64,000 nt of DNA, from the NCBI GenBank assembly GCA_039105265.1, contig JAPFFF010000007.1, positions 1,798,001-1,862,000 on the forward strand, in the 5' to 3' direction. The first letter of the stretch is position 1, and each line of letters begins with the position of its first letter. This document shows, piece after piece, positions 37,516 through 48,674 of the stretch. The stretch comes from Tritrichomonas musculus (taxonomy: Eukaryota; Parabasalia; Tritrichomonadida; Tritrichomonadidae). Under the pieces are notes generated by a model. That model had not been told where the DNA came from. It made no database searches and saw nothing but the letters and a program-made list of their open reading frames with translations. Made by a program: the position numbers and the translations under genes.

Positions 37516-40059
37516 TAATTACACAAGGTGAAAAAAAAAATCTTTATTTAAATTGAGAGATTTTTATGAGAAAATTTTTTCTTCTGTAACGGCCTAAACT
37601 TTTTTTTTCTTTTCAGTTTTTATTTGAAAATATTTGATAACTATTCAGAAAAAAAAATTGTTAAAAAAATTGAATAGTATTAAAGGAAGAATTGAATTTG
37701 GGTTTTCTATGGTTAACGGAAAAATTCGCAAATATTTGAAATAAAATATAAAATATATTGAATCAACTTAATTCATCAAAGATGGAAAAATATGTATTTT
37801 TATAATTTTAATTTTCAATTTTGCAAAGAAAAAAAATATAATATTGTACTTAATTATTTTGAACTGAAAAGTTTTCTTAGGTTTATTTTCTTTCAAAAGT
37901 GCTTTTTTTTTGTATTATATTTATTATAATCAATAATGGAGAAAATTTATAAATTTGAATAAAAGAAATAATATTTTATTTTATAAAAAAATTTATATTA
38001 TATTTTTCATTTTTCCTTATTTATTGGCAAAGAAATTTATATTATATTTTCGTACTTTCAAAAAAAAATTTTATTTGGGTTTTCAATTCATCTCATCATT
38101 TTAGAATTCATTATTTTTATAAAATCGTTTAAAATAATTTTACACTAAAATAAATACTATATCGTATTTCATGTACGTGGGTGTTTTGACCCCTTTAAAT
38201 AAATTAATTTGAGAGAATTTTTATAAATGTAAATTGCAAATTCTTTTGTAGCAAATAAATTATGGTAGATTCTATTTAAAATCCAGATGATAAAACTCTC
38301 TGAAATGGTTTGGTATAATTATATCTTATTTCTCGTTTGATTTTGTATGAGTAATTTATATAGGAAATGTGAATTGAAAAGAAATAAAATTTTTATGATA
38401 ATATAAGAAGATAAACGGTCATAAAAATTAAATTTGATGATCAAAAAATTTAACGGATTATAACTTTTAAAGAAGGGAAAGTAATATCCAATTCTAAGAG
38501 TATTTTTGGTCATTTTTGTTCTCTTCTCAAAAAGTTGTTTTTTTTAATTATCGTCGTTTCATCCCCAGTCTATCAAAATGATGTGTATAGTAACGGCAAA
38601 AATATAAAATTGCTTTATTTTTTAAATATATATTGTATTTAATGTATTATTAAAAAATGAATATAATATTGTCTGGTTTTAATCGATAAATGCATCGGTA
38701 AACAAAAAACTTTTTTTGCAAAAAATAATTACAATAAATATTCAATTTAATAAAAATTTTTTTTTTTTCATATCTCTATATAATATTGTTTTTTCGATAT
38801 AATTTATATATTTATATCATGATGTTAAATTAGTTAAATTAATTATTCTTTCTTTAACTTTAAATATTTGCATTTGTTTTAATTATTATTATTATTATAT
38901 TTATACTCCAAAGGAGATATTTATGTTTTTCTTCATGTTAGCATGCTATTTTACTCTCGTGAGCATAAAATAATACATTATTACTATCATCAGCATGATT
39001 AAGGTTTGATTTTTATTTTGACATTAAAATTGATGCTAGAACTCATATTCATTAAAATTTCTCTAAACACATGAATGTATATCTCGTTGATACACAAAAC
39101 TATAATTCTTCTTGGTTTCATTCATATTAAAAATTGAATTTCGTTCTTTGGAATTAAAAATATATATTTTATATTTTATATTTTTATTTACTCAAAGCAT
39201 AATATAATTATTTCAATTTTGTTATATTTTATTTTTAGATTTATTCATTTATTCAGTATCAATAGAAAATGGCGCATTGAAAAAAAAATTCAGAATGTAT
39301 TTTGAAATCATATCTCAATATTTTTGAATATATGTATCAATATATATCTTAATATTTATGAGATATTGAAATATTTGAAATCACTTTTTAAAAAGTGTTT
39401 ACATTTTATGACAATTTTAATATAAATATTCATTGACTGTAAACAAATATATTCATTTATTTATATCTAATATATATAATATGTTTAATATAAAATATTG
39501 TAAATTGATATTATATCTAATATCAATGGATTAATGAAATTATCGAGGCCCATTTTTAAAAGAAATTCTTAGTTGCACCTATCGAGTAGTTTGTTGCAAT
39601 TATCAGTTCATATTATTTCATGCATGAATAAAAATAATATATTAAATTATTAAGAAATAAAATTAACTAGAATCCTCCAAAATAAAAATTCCTTAAATTT
39701 GAGTTCTTTTTTAAATATATACCTCAGGAGCATGCTAATATCAATATATGATACAGAATTAGGTATTATTATTTTTAGATAGGAAAGATATTCTCATTAT
39801 TATAATATTAAAAAGTTCAAAATTTCCCTTTAAAATTAAAATCATAGAGCCAAATTGCGATATTAATAAATATTTTTAAAAGAACAATGTAAAAAAATAA
39901 AAAAAATTGGTGGATATTTTCAAAATATTGAAAAATCAAAATACGTTATTTTCGTTACTTTTTGAATTATCATTTCTGAAAAAGTTTTTTGATAATTGAG
40001 CTGATGTATAGAATATATTATATGAGTACATTCAAAATTTCCATATAATTAAAAGTTTG
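37516..40059. other. Gene-free 2.5-kb interval
   Basis: A/T-rich sequence upstream of the transposon with no protein-like open frame and no tRNA-like or rRNA-like segment that I could see. Small features include an ATT repeat near 38884, an imperfect palindrome around GTTAGCATGCTA near 38938, and several ATATCAATATAT-like motifs at 39340-39540. Nothing functional can be supported. Confidence 0.55.
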
Positions 40060-40061
40060 TA

Positions 40062-40085
40062 AACTTGAAATCAAAAGTCAGACGG
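40062..40085 (+). repeat. Left terminal inverted repeat of the Tc1/mariner element
   Basis: Begins AACTTGAAATC directly after a TA dinucleotide and pairs with the right end with four mismatches. Confidence 0.8.
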
Positions 40086-40237
40086 TCTATTTTTCTCTCA
40101 ATTTATTTGACAAAAATTATATGTTTTCAATTTTTATTTAAATTCATATAAACTCTCAAAAATTTAAAAAAACTTTATAAAATTGAATGATCAAAAATTT
40201 TTAAAAATTATTAGAATTTTAGCTTTATTTTAATAAA

Positions 40238-41521
40238 ATGTATCAAGACGAAAGTGTCGAACAAGCAATAGTACGGTTATTTCATGATGAACATTATTCA
40301 ATGTCAAAAATTCGAAAAGCAATCCATGTTGGCCAAGTCAGGATTAGATATGTATTAAAAAAATTTGACGAAACAGGCCAAATTCCAAATCAATTGAAAA
40401 AAGGTCGACCCTCAAAGGCCAATCCAGATATTTTAAATCAGATAACAAATTTGACAATACAAAACAGAGTGATATCTGGTGAATCAATATCTCAATTTTT
40501 TTTGCAAAATAATATACAAATATCTCCATCAACAATAAATAGATATCGTAAAGATATTCTAGAATTCGATTTCAAGCCACCAAAGGTTAAACAATTTTTG
40601 TCTGAAGAAAATATAGCATCAAGAATATTATTTTCTAATTCAATTTTATCATCAGAAAAAATTGAATCAAACCGTATTATTTTTTCTGATGAAAGTCGCT
40701 TTTGTTTGTGCTCTGATGGTTATTGGCGTTGGTACAGAAAATGTGACAATGGAGATGATGTTTATACAAAAAAGCATAAATTTAATACAGGAGTTATGTT
40801 TTTTGGTGCAATTGGAAAAAATTATAAAAGTAAACTTTTAGTTTGTGGCACATCTATTAACGATTTAGAATATAGAAATATTTTAAATAGATGTGAAATT
40901 TTTACAGAATTAAATTTGAAACGTGGAGAAGGAAATTATATCTATATGCAGGACGGAGCTCCTGCACATAAAAGTGCTCTGACCAAATTGTTTCTCAAAA
41001 AAAAATGTAATTTTTTAAAATTTTGGCCCTCCAATTCACCTGATTTAAATCCGATAGAACATCTTTGGGGAGCCATTAAAAGAATACTGAAAAAATATCA
41101 AAATTTATCAAAAAGCAGTTTTATTGAAAAAGTTATTCAAATTTGGGATAATTTTCCACAAGAAAGTATTAACAGACTTGTCGAGAGCTTCGAAGATAGA
41201 TTAAAACTTTTGATAACTAAGAATGGACAATCAATATCTGATGACCTTCGAAAAGGAATTCACAAATTTTCCAATCTTGAATATCATATTCAACCAAATA
41301 CAGAAATCCTTGATTATGATCAATTAGTCGAATCTTATGACCCAAGTATCGATGATTGCCCGGTTGAGTTTCATGCAAAACGCCCTTTTACTATCGAAGA
41401 AGATATTCTATTAATTGATCTCGTGGGAAAACTTGGAACCAAATGGAAGCAAATGGAAATATACTTTGATCAAAGAACATCAACTTCTCTAAGGAATCGT
41501 TGGGTTTATTTACGAAAATAA
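40238..41521 (+). CDS. Tc1/mariner DD34E transposase with C-terminal Myb-like domain
   Basis: 427 aa. Residues 1-60 form a helix-turn-helix (SVEQAIVRLFHDEHYSMSKI, RYVLKKFDETG), followed by a GRPSK hook and a second HTH region (ILNQITNLT, ISPSTINRY). The DDE catalytic core is complete: D151 in FSDESRF, D239 in QDGAPAHKS, E274 in SPDLNPIEHLWG, with 34 residues between the last two, which is the Tc1 spacing. After a linker, residues ~377-427 resemble a single Myb/SANT repeat (FTIEEDILLIDLVGKLGTKW, then RTSTSLRNRWVYL) with aromatic residues at the usual spacing. Tc1/mariner transposases usually end soon after the catalytic core, so this tail is an addition. It binds and mobilises the surrounding element. 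Confidence 0.9.
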   Translation: MYQDESVEQAIVRLFHDEHYSMSKIRKAIHVGQVRIRYVLKKFDETGQIPNQLKKGRPSKANPDILNQITNLTIQNRVISGESISQFFLQNNIQISPSTINRYRKDILEFDFKPPKVKQFLSEENIASRILFSNSILSSEKIESNRIIFSDESRFCLCSDGYWRWYRKCDNGDDVYTKKHKFNTGVMFFGAIGKNYKSKLLVCGTSINDLEYRNILNRCEIFTELNLKRGEGNYIYMQDGAPAHKSALTKLFLKKKCNFLKFWPSNSPDLNPIEHLWGAIKRILKKYQNLSKSSFIEKVIQIWDNFPQESINRLVESFEDRLKLLITKNGQSISDDLRKGIHKFSNLEYHIQPNTEILDYDQLVESYDPSIDDCPVEFHAKRPFTIEEDILLIDLVGKLGTKWKQMEIYFDQRTSTSLRNRWVYLRK

Positions 41522-41710
41522 CTTAATTTTACCTTTAAATTCCAAAAATTTCTTTTTTATCACTTTTTGAATAAAAATTTGTTTTAAAATTTTTAATTTT
41601 CACTTTTTGAAGTAAATCTAAAATTGGACGGAAAATTCAATGCAAAAGTGTGAATTTTGAATAGGTGATTATTTTTTATGAAAATTTTTGCATTCAAAAG
41701 TATTCAAAAG

Positions 41711-41734
41711 CCGTCCGACTTTTGACTCCTAGTT
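41711..41734 (-). repeat. Right terminal inverted repeat of the Tc1/mariner element
   Basis: Read on the minus strand it begins AACTAGGAGTC after TA, then AAAAGTCGGACGG, matching the left end. Confidence 0.8.
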
Positions 41735-41917
41735 TATATCGAAACTTCATTATGAGAAAGACTATAATTTTGTGCATGATTTAATTCATCTGAACAGAAA
41801 TTAATTTGGTTTCTTTTTTTCTATTGTTTGAAGTTAAATTCTTATTTTTTAAAAATTGAATAAGCTCAATGAATATTTTAATTTAAATAAATTTTGGTAT
41901 CTTTTGTTTTGTTTTAC

Positions 41918-43123
41918 ATGAAAAAAATAAGATCTTTTCATTTAGATTCAAACCACAGTCCACAAAACCCTCCTATTGCAAAACCATATAATGATGTAAA
42001 TAATAATGCTCCTAGAATTTCAAATATAAATCCAAATCAAAAAAGTCCCCTTCCATTTCTCAATCCAAAAAACAAAGGAACGCCATTTTTATCGCCAATG
42101 CCTCGTGTGCCACAAAAAACAAATCCAAGAGTTAACTACTTTTATCATGTGCCTTCAAAAGAAGAAATAATCCATCTTGGGCGCCAAAATCCACAAATAG
42201 TTCAATATGTGATGATGCAATTTAAAATACCTATAAGTTCTATTGAAGATTTTGAAGCCTTCGTTAATAGCATTCAACCAAATAATGTAGTTATTCTGAG
42301 AAATCTTCAAGCACTCTTTTACCAAGCAATAAAAAATAATCCAAATAGTAAAAATAGTGATTCTTCCTTTAAAGTTGCGACATCTCCTCCAGTTGTTCAA
42401 AAAATTGAATATCCATTTTGTGATATTCGATATTTCAGAGCTCAAACCGACCAACCAATGTCACTTCAGCCAATACAGCTTGGTATGTCAGATTTTAATT
42501 TTTCCATTGATATTCCGCCAATTAATTCCGGAAATAGAATAATCTTACAGAGCTTTATGGCAAATGTAAACCCGCCAGTGGTCAAATGGCCTCAAACTCT
42601 AGCGATATTTATAAATAATATACTTGTAAAACCGCCATCAATTGTTCATTATTCATTGATAGATCTTACTTGTTTTGGGCAAGTAAAATCAATTCGACTT
42701 TGTTGTTCGCCTGAAAAAGACTTTTTTAATATAATTATTCGGGAAGCGTCTTTCCGTTCATTTAATGATATAGTTCAAGAACTTTATAATGCTCCTCCAT
42801 CAGAAGAAATTTTCAATGGAAATGAGTTGTGTCTTCTTTGCCCTCTTTCTGGAGAAATGATAAAAGAACCCGGAAAAGGAAGAAATTGTAACCATACTCA
42901 GTCATTTGATTTAAACGCTTTCCTCCAAGTTGCAACATTTCAACGTAGATGGACATGTCCAATATGTTATCAAAATCTTAATTTTTCTGATTTGATTTAT
43001 TCCCATGAAACAAAAAAGAAAATTGATATGTTTAAGCAATTTGAAAATGATGAAACCTTTTTCGATTTACAAACTGCTGATGCATTCAATTATAATGATA
43101 ACGATAATTATGATGATACTTAA
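41918..43123 (+). CDS. SUMO E3 ligase of the PIAS/Siz (SP-RING) type
   Basis: 401 aa from ATG; an in-frame TTG lies 24 bases upstream. A Pro/Asn-rich N-terminus is followed by a helical stretch near 85-140. A PINIT-like beta domain follows (CDIRYFRAQT, FNFSIDIPPINSGNRIILQS, LAIFINNILVKPP, IRLCCSPEKDFFNIIIREAS). The SP-RING then reads CPLSGEMIKEPGKGRNCNH, FDLNAFLQVATFQRRWTCPIC. The four zinc ligands (C, H, C, C) are kept; the QCFD cysteine, not a ligand in Siz1, is Ser. PIAS/Siz ligases promote transfer of SUMO from Ubc9 to nuclear substrates. No SAP domain is obvious. Confidence 0.85.
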   Translation: MKKIRSFHLDSNHSPQNPPIAKPYNDVNNNAPRISNINPNQKSPLPFLNPKNKGTPFLSPMPRVPQKTNPRVNYFYHVPSKEEIIHLGRQNPQIVQYVMMQFKIPISSIEDFEAFVNSIQPNNVVILRNLQALFYQAIKNNPNSKNSDSSFKVATSPPVVQKIEYPFCDIRYFRAQTDQPMSLQPIQLGMSDFNFSIDIPPINSGNRIILQSFMANVNPPVVKWPQTLAIFINNILVKPPSIVHYSLIDLTCFGQVKSIRLCCSPEKDFFNIIIREASFRSFNDIVQELYNAPPSEEIFNGNELCLLCPLSGEMIKEPGKGRNCNHTQSFDLNAFLQVATFQRRWTCPICYQNLNFSDLIYSHETKKKIDMFKQFENDETFFDLQTADAFNYNDNDNYDDT

Positions 43124-43272
43124 GCGGCTTTGTAATATTCTAGTTTTTTGTTATTATTATTATTAAATGTTTGATATTTACTCAATATTCTTTTCAAATA
43201 TGTTTTTTTGAATATATTTGTTTCTTGTTTAAAAAATTAAATAAGTACAAATAAGTGGGATAGGAATAGAAT

Positions 43273-43962
43273 TTATTCAGAAAAAATTTCAACCGCAATA
43301 TAAAAGAGATCTACTAAACTTTTTGTTAAAATATCCATATGATTTGCTTGTGCATCAGAAACTTTGACTCTTAATAAAGCCCTAGATTGATATGATACTG
43401 TTTCAATATCAATGAGATCTGTCTGAATGTTGTTCTTCTTAATTAATTTTGGTACTATTATCATTGCAAGTTGTTTTTGCGCAGATAAGTAATCATAAAG
43501 CATTCCACTTTCATCAAACGAAACAATTCTAAGTGAATAATTGTTAACCTCGCTCGCTGTAGGATAAATGCGTTTTATTATTTTACCATATCGAAGAATA
43601 AGTCCATCCAAAACAATAACACCGTCGCAGTTATCAACAAAAAAATGAGATGATACAAAAGCTTTGACTGTCCTATCTGAAAGTTCCACCGAAAACCATA
43701 TATTTGGCGCATTTACTGAATTTGGTATAGTATCTATAGAAATATTTCGTTTTTGAGAACTTTTGTTTGAATATATGAAGGCAAATCCTGGATCAGTATT
43801 TCTTCTTTGAAAAAATGAAGAAAAGTTAATTTGATCGAAAATATATTGGTTTGGGTCTAAACCAATCTGATGAATGAATTCGACTGGGAGTAAATCGCTG
43901 AGCCTCCTATTCGTAAATGATTCATCTTGTTCATTAACATAGGGAGGATTTTCAACAATCAT
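43273..43962 (-). CDS. Unknown protein, 229 aa
   Basis: The frame opens at ATG 43960-43962 and ends in a TAA near 43273, converging on the SP-RING gene 150 bases away. It is mixed alpha/beta with no membrane helix. Beta-rich segments such as FGFAIYS-like FAFIYSNKSS, IWFSVELSDRTVKAFVSSHF and VDNCDGVIVLDGLILRYGKII suggest a compact globular domain. A helical C-terminus (AQANHMDILTKSLVDLFYIA) follows. I do not recognise the family. TCATTG, an imperfect initiator match, lies upstream. Confidence 0.6.
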   Translation of the reverse strand: MIVENPPYVNEQDESFTNRRLSDLLPVEFIHQIGLDPNQYIFDQINFSSFFQRRNTDPGFAFIYSNKSSQKRNISIDTIPNSVNAPNIWFSVELSDRTVKAFVSSHFFVDNCDGVIVLDGLILRYGKIIKRIYPTASEVNNYSLRIVSFDESGMLYDYLSAQKQLAMIIVPKLIKKNNIQTDLIDIETVSYQSRALLRVKVSDAQANHMDILTKSLVDLFYIAVEIFSE

Positions 43963-46900
43963 ATCATAAAAATTTGAAAAAGTATTTTCAATGAAACGTT
44001 CGTAAGACTAGAATTTTTGTGAAAATATCATTCAAAAAATAATGTAAAGTTTTTCAAATTAACCATATTTTCTGTTCAAAAATAAGTACACAAATGATGC
44101 TAATCCAAAAGAGGAATAAAATAAAAAAGAGAAAAAAAGAAATGATACGATTATTTTTGGTAAAGTGTTTGAATGATAATAACGTATTTGACTGAAATTA
44201 TATATAGTATTTATCTTATTTATAACATTAATTACTCTTAATTTTACTTTGTAAATAATTAATACATAAAAAATTTTAATAAAAAGTTTATCTATATCAT
44301 GATTTATTTAATAAAAAATCAAAAAAAAATTAACTTCAAAAAAAGAAAACAAATTTCAGATTTTTGATATTAAAAATGATGATATCTCAATAAATCTACT
44401 TAACTACATGTTTTTTAGATATTTATTAAAAAATATGTACAGCATAATTTATTTTAGTATTATCATATATCCAATTTAAAAAAATTGGAAGTTAACTTAT
44501 TCTTTACCAATTTCTATAATTAACTAAAGAATATGCCTCCTAAGGTTTGATATGCCCAAAAATATGCTAGGAACTCACAAATCAGTTTTACTCCCCAAAT
44601 AGCTGATATACTTTATATGGTGGCCAAAATATACTAAATTAGAAAAGTAAAAGGCTCTTGAGTAGAATGGTTAGCCTGTTTTATCAATTCGATGTACCAT
44701 CCTCCCAATCTACCTCTTGAAATTAGTTACTTTTGACACCCATAACCTATTATTATAGTCAAAACCGTAACCATTAACAATGAATTGAAAAATTAACTCA
44801 CTTTGGACTCTCAAGGACACTTAAATGAAAGCATTCGTAGGATGATCAGTGCACTAGTTCTACTATTCTTGATTAATCATAGCCAACAATGTAAGTTAAT
44901 AGAACAGTCTATTCACATGCTCGTGAACGATCCAGCTCTAAGATCTAATATAAATTATCCTTCTATAACATCTAATGTGAACGATTCACATAGCAATTTA
45001 AGTTGTATCCAATTTAAAACCAGAATGTAAAAGATCCAACTATTGCATTTTATAAATTAGTGAAAATATGAAACTTTTATTTGTTTAAGATGTATTCAAA
45101 TGACCACATTAACAAAACTCTTAACAACGAATGATATGGATAAGTTGAAGTATGAAATCACTCGACTAGTAGAATCGGATGATTATAAACAGTTAAAATA
45201 TTGTTACGTAGTAATCCAAATGCATGGTTGTTTAATACTCTTGAAGTTAATGAAAAGATACCATATGATGAGAAGGACTTTACTAAGAAAAAGGGTTTAC
45301 TTAAATTCGAGACCAGACCAACTTTGAATAACACATATAAGTCCAGACGAACAATTCCTCTGAGTTACAAATACTAAACACATCTTTACGATCAAAAAAG
45401 AGGATCCTATTAATATTTATCTTATATTCGCTTAAAAAACTATATCTACACTCAAATAGCATAGATCAATAGAAATCTTGAATGACATGAATGTAAAGTG
45501 AACTACTCTTGTTGTAGAAGAGAAAGACTTGTGAGACCAAAAAAATGGAAAGATAGTGAGATAGTGAGATCATCGATGAGACTGAATTTGTTGTAACTGA
45601 AATTAAAATCAGATTCAATATCACATTGGAGAACGATTAAGTAGCTAATCAATAGTATACAATTATGGGATTTTCTAATTCAGGTTAAAAATCTTTAATA
45701 ATCGAAAATATAATATTCAACACTTTCATTTACATAAATATGACTGAAGCATACATATATTATACTGAATCAGTAGTATTTCTTACTGCAACTCTTGTAA
45801 TTCATCTTAGAAAATACTTCATTTACTCGATTAGTGAAAAAACTATTCCTGAAATCATAAATTGCTCGCAATCAATGCTCAGAAAAATTACGAGGTTTTT
45901 CCTATTGCATAATAAAATATGTATTATATCTCTTACTTGATTGTATCTAAGGCTTACTTAACCAACTTTCTGTCCATCTCCTTTGAGTATTGTTCAGGAA
46001 TGTGAAGTTGATGATTCATGTGGAAAAAAAGTAAATTTGATAAATTGATCTAGAACATCTTATTCTAGGATATATTCATAAGCTTTGAATATAATTTGAC
46101 GAACATCTACAATTTTAATAGAATATGAAACAATGTCTTGCAATGAAATCAAGTTGTCAGTGCAAATTAATCTCTTTCCATTTACTTGAGTGCTTTGTCT
46201 TACACAGAAAATTACAATTTTGGGTACTAATTCAGTTTATTTAACTTGGTTGTGCTGAAATATAGATAATTTACAAATAGTTTCTTGGACCACCATAGGT
46301 TTTGTTATAGCTCTTTATGAAATCCATAATTTTTTTCTCTTCTTCACTTCATCAGATGATTTTTTCACCTAGCAAATCTCAGAGTATAATCAACTTAGAA
46401 ACAAATATACTCATTTACAACTCATTAATGGAAAAACCTTCTATTTTATATTTCTCAAAGAACCAACCTGACTTAATTCATGATTCAACAAGCAATTATC
46501 ACTATATTTTTCGTTTTTTACTTTCCGAAATGTCAAGAATAGTTACTATAACAGTTGAAGCCACGCTAAAATAACTGGTATACTTTATATAGTTTTCTGG
46601 AGATCACAAATGAGTCTATTGACCTATGCTAAGGTGCTAATCACGCTTCAGGAGCACAGATGCGTATCACTATCTCGTTATTATCTCGTTATTATTTTAG
46701 CTTGGCTACACCTGTTATAGTAACTACTTCATTCATGCTTAAAAATCTATTAGAGATAGATTGATATATTCAGGAAATCTTTCTTCTGATGTATATGGGG
46801 AGTTTTCAAGACCATCATCTGACTTCTCCAATAAGGCTTTCAAAAAAGAGATTGACTGGTTCTTCTGAATAGAAATAGATCAAGAAATATGCTGTTGTAC

Positions 46901-47164
46901 AAATTACTGAAAGAGGTCTTTTTAAGATTGTTGGTAATAAGACATAGTAAAAATGCTCTAAAATTCATTTATTTTTAATAGTTTTGGAAAATCACATCAA
47001 TAATTTTTCACAATGAAAAACCCATAAATATAATAATTTCAATTGAAATCGTTAATCAAGAACTTTTTCTTAAAACATATTCAAAATTTTCAAATAGTTG
47101 GGTAAATAAACGGTAATTTCATTTAAATAATTGAAAAGAAAATTTTATAGTTGATATTTATTTG
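43963..47164. other. 3.2-kb interval without intact genes
   Basis: 43963-44640 and 46930-47164 are ordinary A/T-rich spacer. The middle (44640-46930) has visibly higher G+C and coding-like texture but no intact gene; see the separate relic entry. Confidence 0.6.
44640..46930. mobile_element. Decayed repeat-element relic, family unresolved
   Basis: The base composition differs sharply from the flanks. Short coding-like fragments appear on the plus strand around 44.8-45.3 kb and on the minus strand around 46.0-46.3 kb. It is broken in many places and looks old. Terminal repeats were not found. It may be a remnant of a large transposable element, or a host gene relic. The family cannot be stated from what is visible. 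Confidence 0.4.
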
Positions 47165-48334
47165 ATGGCACTAAAATTGCGCTTTAGAAATATTTCTGGA
47201 ATATTTTTTCAAGGATCCTTTAAAGCAGGAGCAAAGGTACAAGATGCAATAGATTTTTTATCTAAACGACTTAAGACAAAAAGCAATTTAATATTTCTAA
47301 TTTCACCAAAACCCGACCAAGCTTTTTATAAAAATAATGAAAGTATCAAAAATATTATAAAAAACAAACAAGATTATATTACTTTCGTTAATTTCAGCCA
47401 ACAAGGATCTAATACAGAAAAAATTACTCATAATAACAAAAGGCTTCAACAAACAAAAATGATAATACCATCAAATTCTGCAATAAGCGCTTTTAATAAT
47501 TTTTCTGACATTCAAAACATAAGCAGAAAAGAAAGAGCAATCTATATGGATTATGCGTTTATTGTCCAAAACGTACCAGATGACATTCAAGATAGAGTTA
47601 ATCAACTAGCACAACTTGGATACGACGCTGAAGATTGCCGAGAAGCTCTTCGTGATGCAGATTATGAAGTAAATCAAGCCGTTGAGATTCTAATTCGTCG
47701 ACACAACAATAACTTTAATGAAGAGCAATATAATAATGATATGTTATCATTAATCAGCGCACTATATATGCACTTGTTCGTACCTGGCCATTCGTTTGAA
47801 GAAGAAGAAGAAGAATGGGAAGAAGAAGATAATAGGGATTCAGACTCCAGAAGTGGAAGTGATTTGGATTATGAATATGTAATTGAAAGTGAATCAGATT
47901 CTGATGATAGGAATGAATATAAAAATATAGCCAGAAATGATAATGAACATGGAACATCAACACTATCAATTTCAGCACCAGTTTCACCACAAATTTCATC
48001 GCCAACCACCCGACCAATTACACCACCGATCTCACCACCAATATCCCCACCACGTCTACCTGCTTCCACTTCTCCCAGGGTATCAATTAATAAAAATTTA
48101 AGTGCACACTCAAATACTGCAAGCTTTTCCCGAAGTCAGGAGGTAACAAGCTCAAGACTAACGGATGAAAGTGATGATCAGCAACCACGTGCAAAACAGA
48201 CAATCATCATATCAAGACCAAATAGAATTACGAAACCAAATGTTCAGCCAAGTCAACATCGGCCAATTTCTCCGAAACCTAATTCTCAAAAGATTGATAA
48301 TAATAATCTTTCAAGAAACCCTGAAAATAATTAA
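47165..48334 (+). CDS. UBL-UBA protein with acidic and Pro/Ser-rich tail
   Basis: 389 aa from ATG (a TTG codon precedes it directly). Residues 1-75 resemble a ubiquitin-like fold (ALKLRFRNISGIFFQGSFKAG, DAIDFLSKRLK, DYITFVNFSQQ). Residues ~150-185 are a UBA domain (RVNQLAQLGYDAEDCREALR, DYEVNQAVEILIRRH), with LGYD in place of the usual MGF/Y loop. An acidic run near 215-260 (EEEEEEWEEED) and a Ser/Pro-rich tail (TPPISPPISPPRLPAS) follow. UBL-UBA proteins such as Rad23 and ubiquilin carry ubiquitinated cargo to the proteasome. The single UBA and long disordered tail make this an atypical, lineage-specific form. The UBL assignment is less certain than the UBA. Confidence 0.7.
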   Translation: MALKLRFRNISGIFFQGSFKAGAKVQDAIDFLSKRLKTKSNLIFLISPKPDQAFYKNNESIKNIIKNKQDYITFVNFSQQGSNTEKITHNNKRLQQTKMIIPSNSAISAFNNFSDIQNISRKERAIYMDYAFIVQNVPDDIQDRVNQLAQLGYDAEDCREALRDADYEVNQAVEILIRRHNNNFNEEQYNNDMLSLISALYMHLFVPGHSFEEEEEEWEEEDNRDSDSRSGSDLDYEYVIESESDSDDRNEYKNIARNDNEHGTSTLSISAPVSPQISSPTTRPITPPISPPISPPRLPASTSPRVSINKNLSAHSNTASFSRSQEVTSSRLTDESDDQQPRAKQTIIISRPNRITKPNVQPSQHRPISPKPNSQKIDNNNLSRNPENN

Positions 48335-48674
48335 TTATTTTTCATTATTCACAAATATATATGAATTAGCGATTGTTATTAAACTGTTTGTTTATTTCTA
48401 ACATAACACTTAAATAATTCTGATTTATTAGTTTTTACCAAAATAGAAATGATTTCTCAAAAGATTAATTATACAAAAGATAAATTGAAATCATTTTTAT
48501 ATATAAAATGTTTAAAAATTTTGTATCATATAAAATTATAAAAAATTATGTAATATATAAATTTATTTACAAACAATAAATATATCAATTTTCTATTAAT
48601 AAACTTAATTAAAATAACAAATTCTTATCATGGAATATAAATTACAATTTTGGGAAATCATTTCAAAATTATGA
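48335..48674. other. Convergent spacer, 340 bases
   Basis: A/T-rich 3' flank shared by two convergent genes. Nothing else is recognisable. Confidence 0.6.

Larger units (their letters stand above)
40062..41734 (+). mobile_element. Tc1/mariner-type DNA transposon, apparently intact, 1673 bp
   Basis: The ends are inverted repeats of about 24 bases matching at 20 positions (both start AACT and contain TCAAAAGTC then GACGG). The element is flanked by TA at 40060-40061 and 41735-41736, the Tc1/mariner target duplication. It carries one transposase ORF without interruption. Internal non-coding parts are about 176 bases left and 213 bases right. Complete TIRs, TA flanks and an open frame imply recent insertion or current competence. 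Confidence 0.85.

Noticed and set aside
44650-44705. tRNA-like segment (GAGTAGAATGGTTAGCC ... TTCGAT).
   Set aside because: The D-arm and T-loop words are suggestive, but no pairing acceptor or anticodon stem of the right spacing was found.
46317-46574. 85-codon plus-strand frame in the relic region.
   Set aside because: No domain and no neighbours supporting a gene; it is treated as part of the decayed element.
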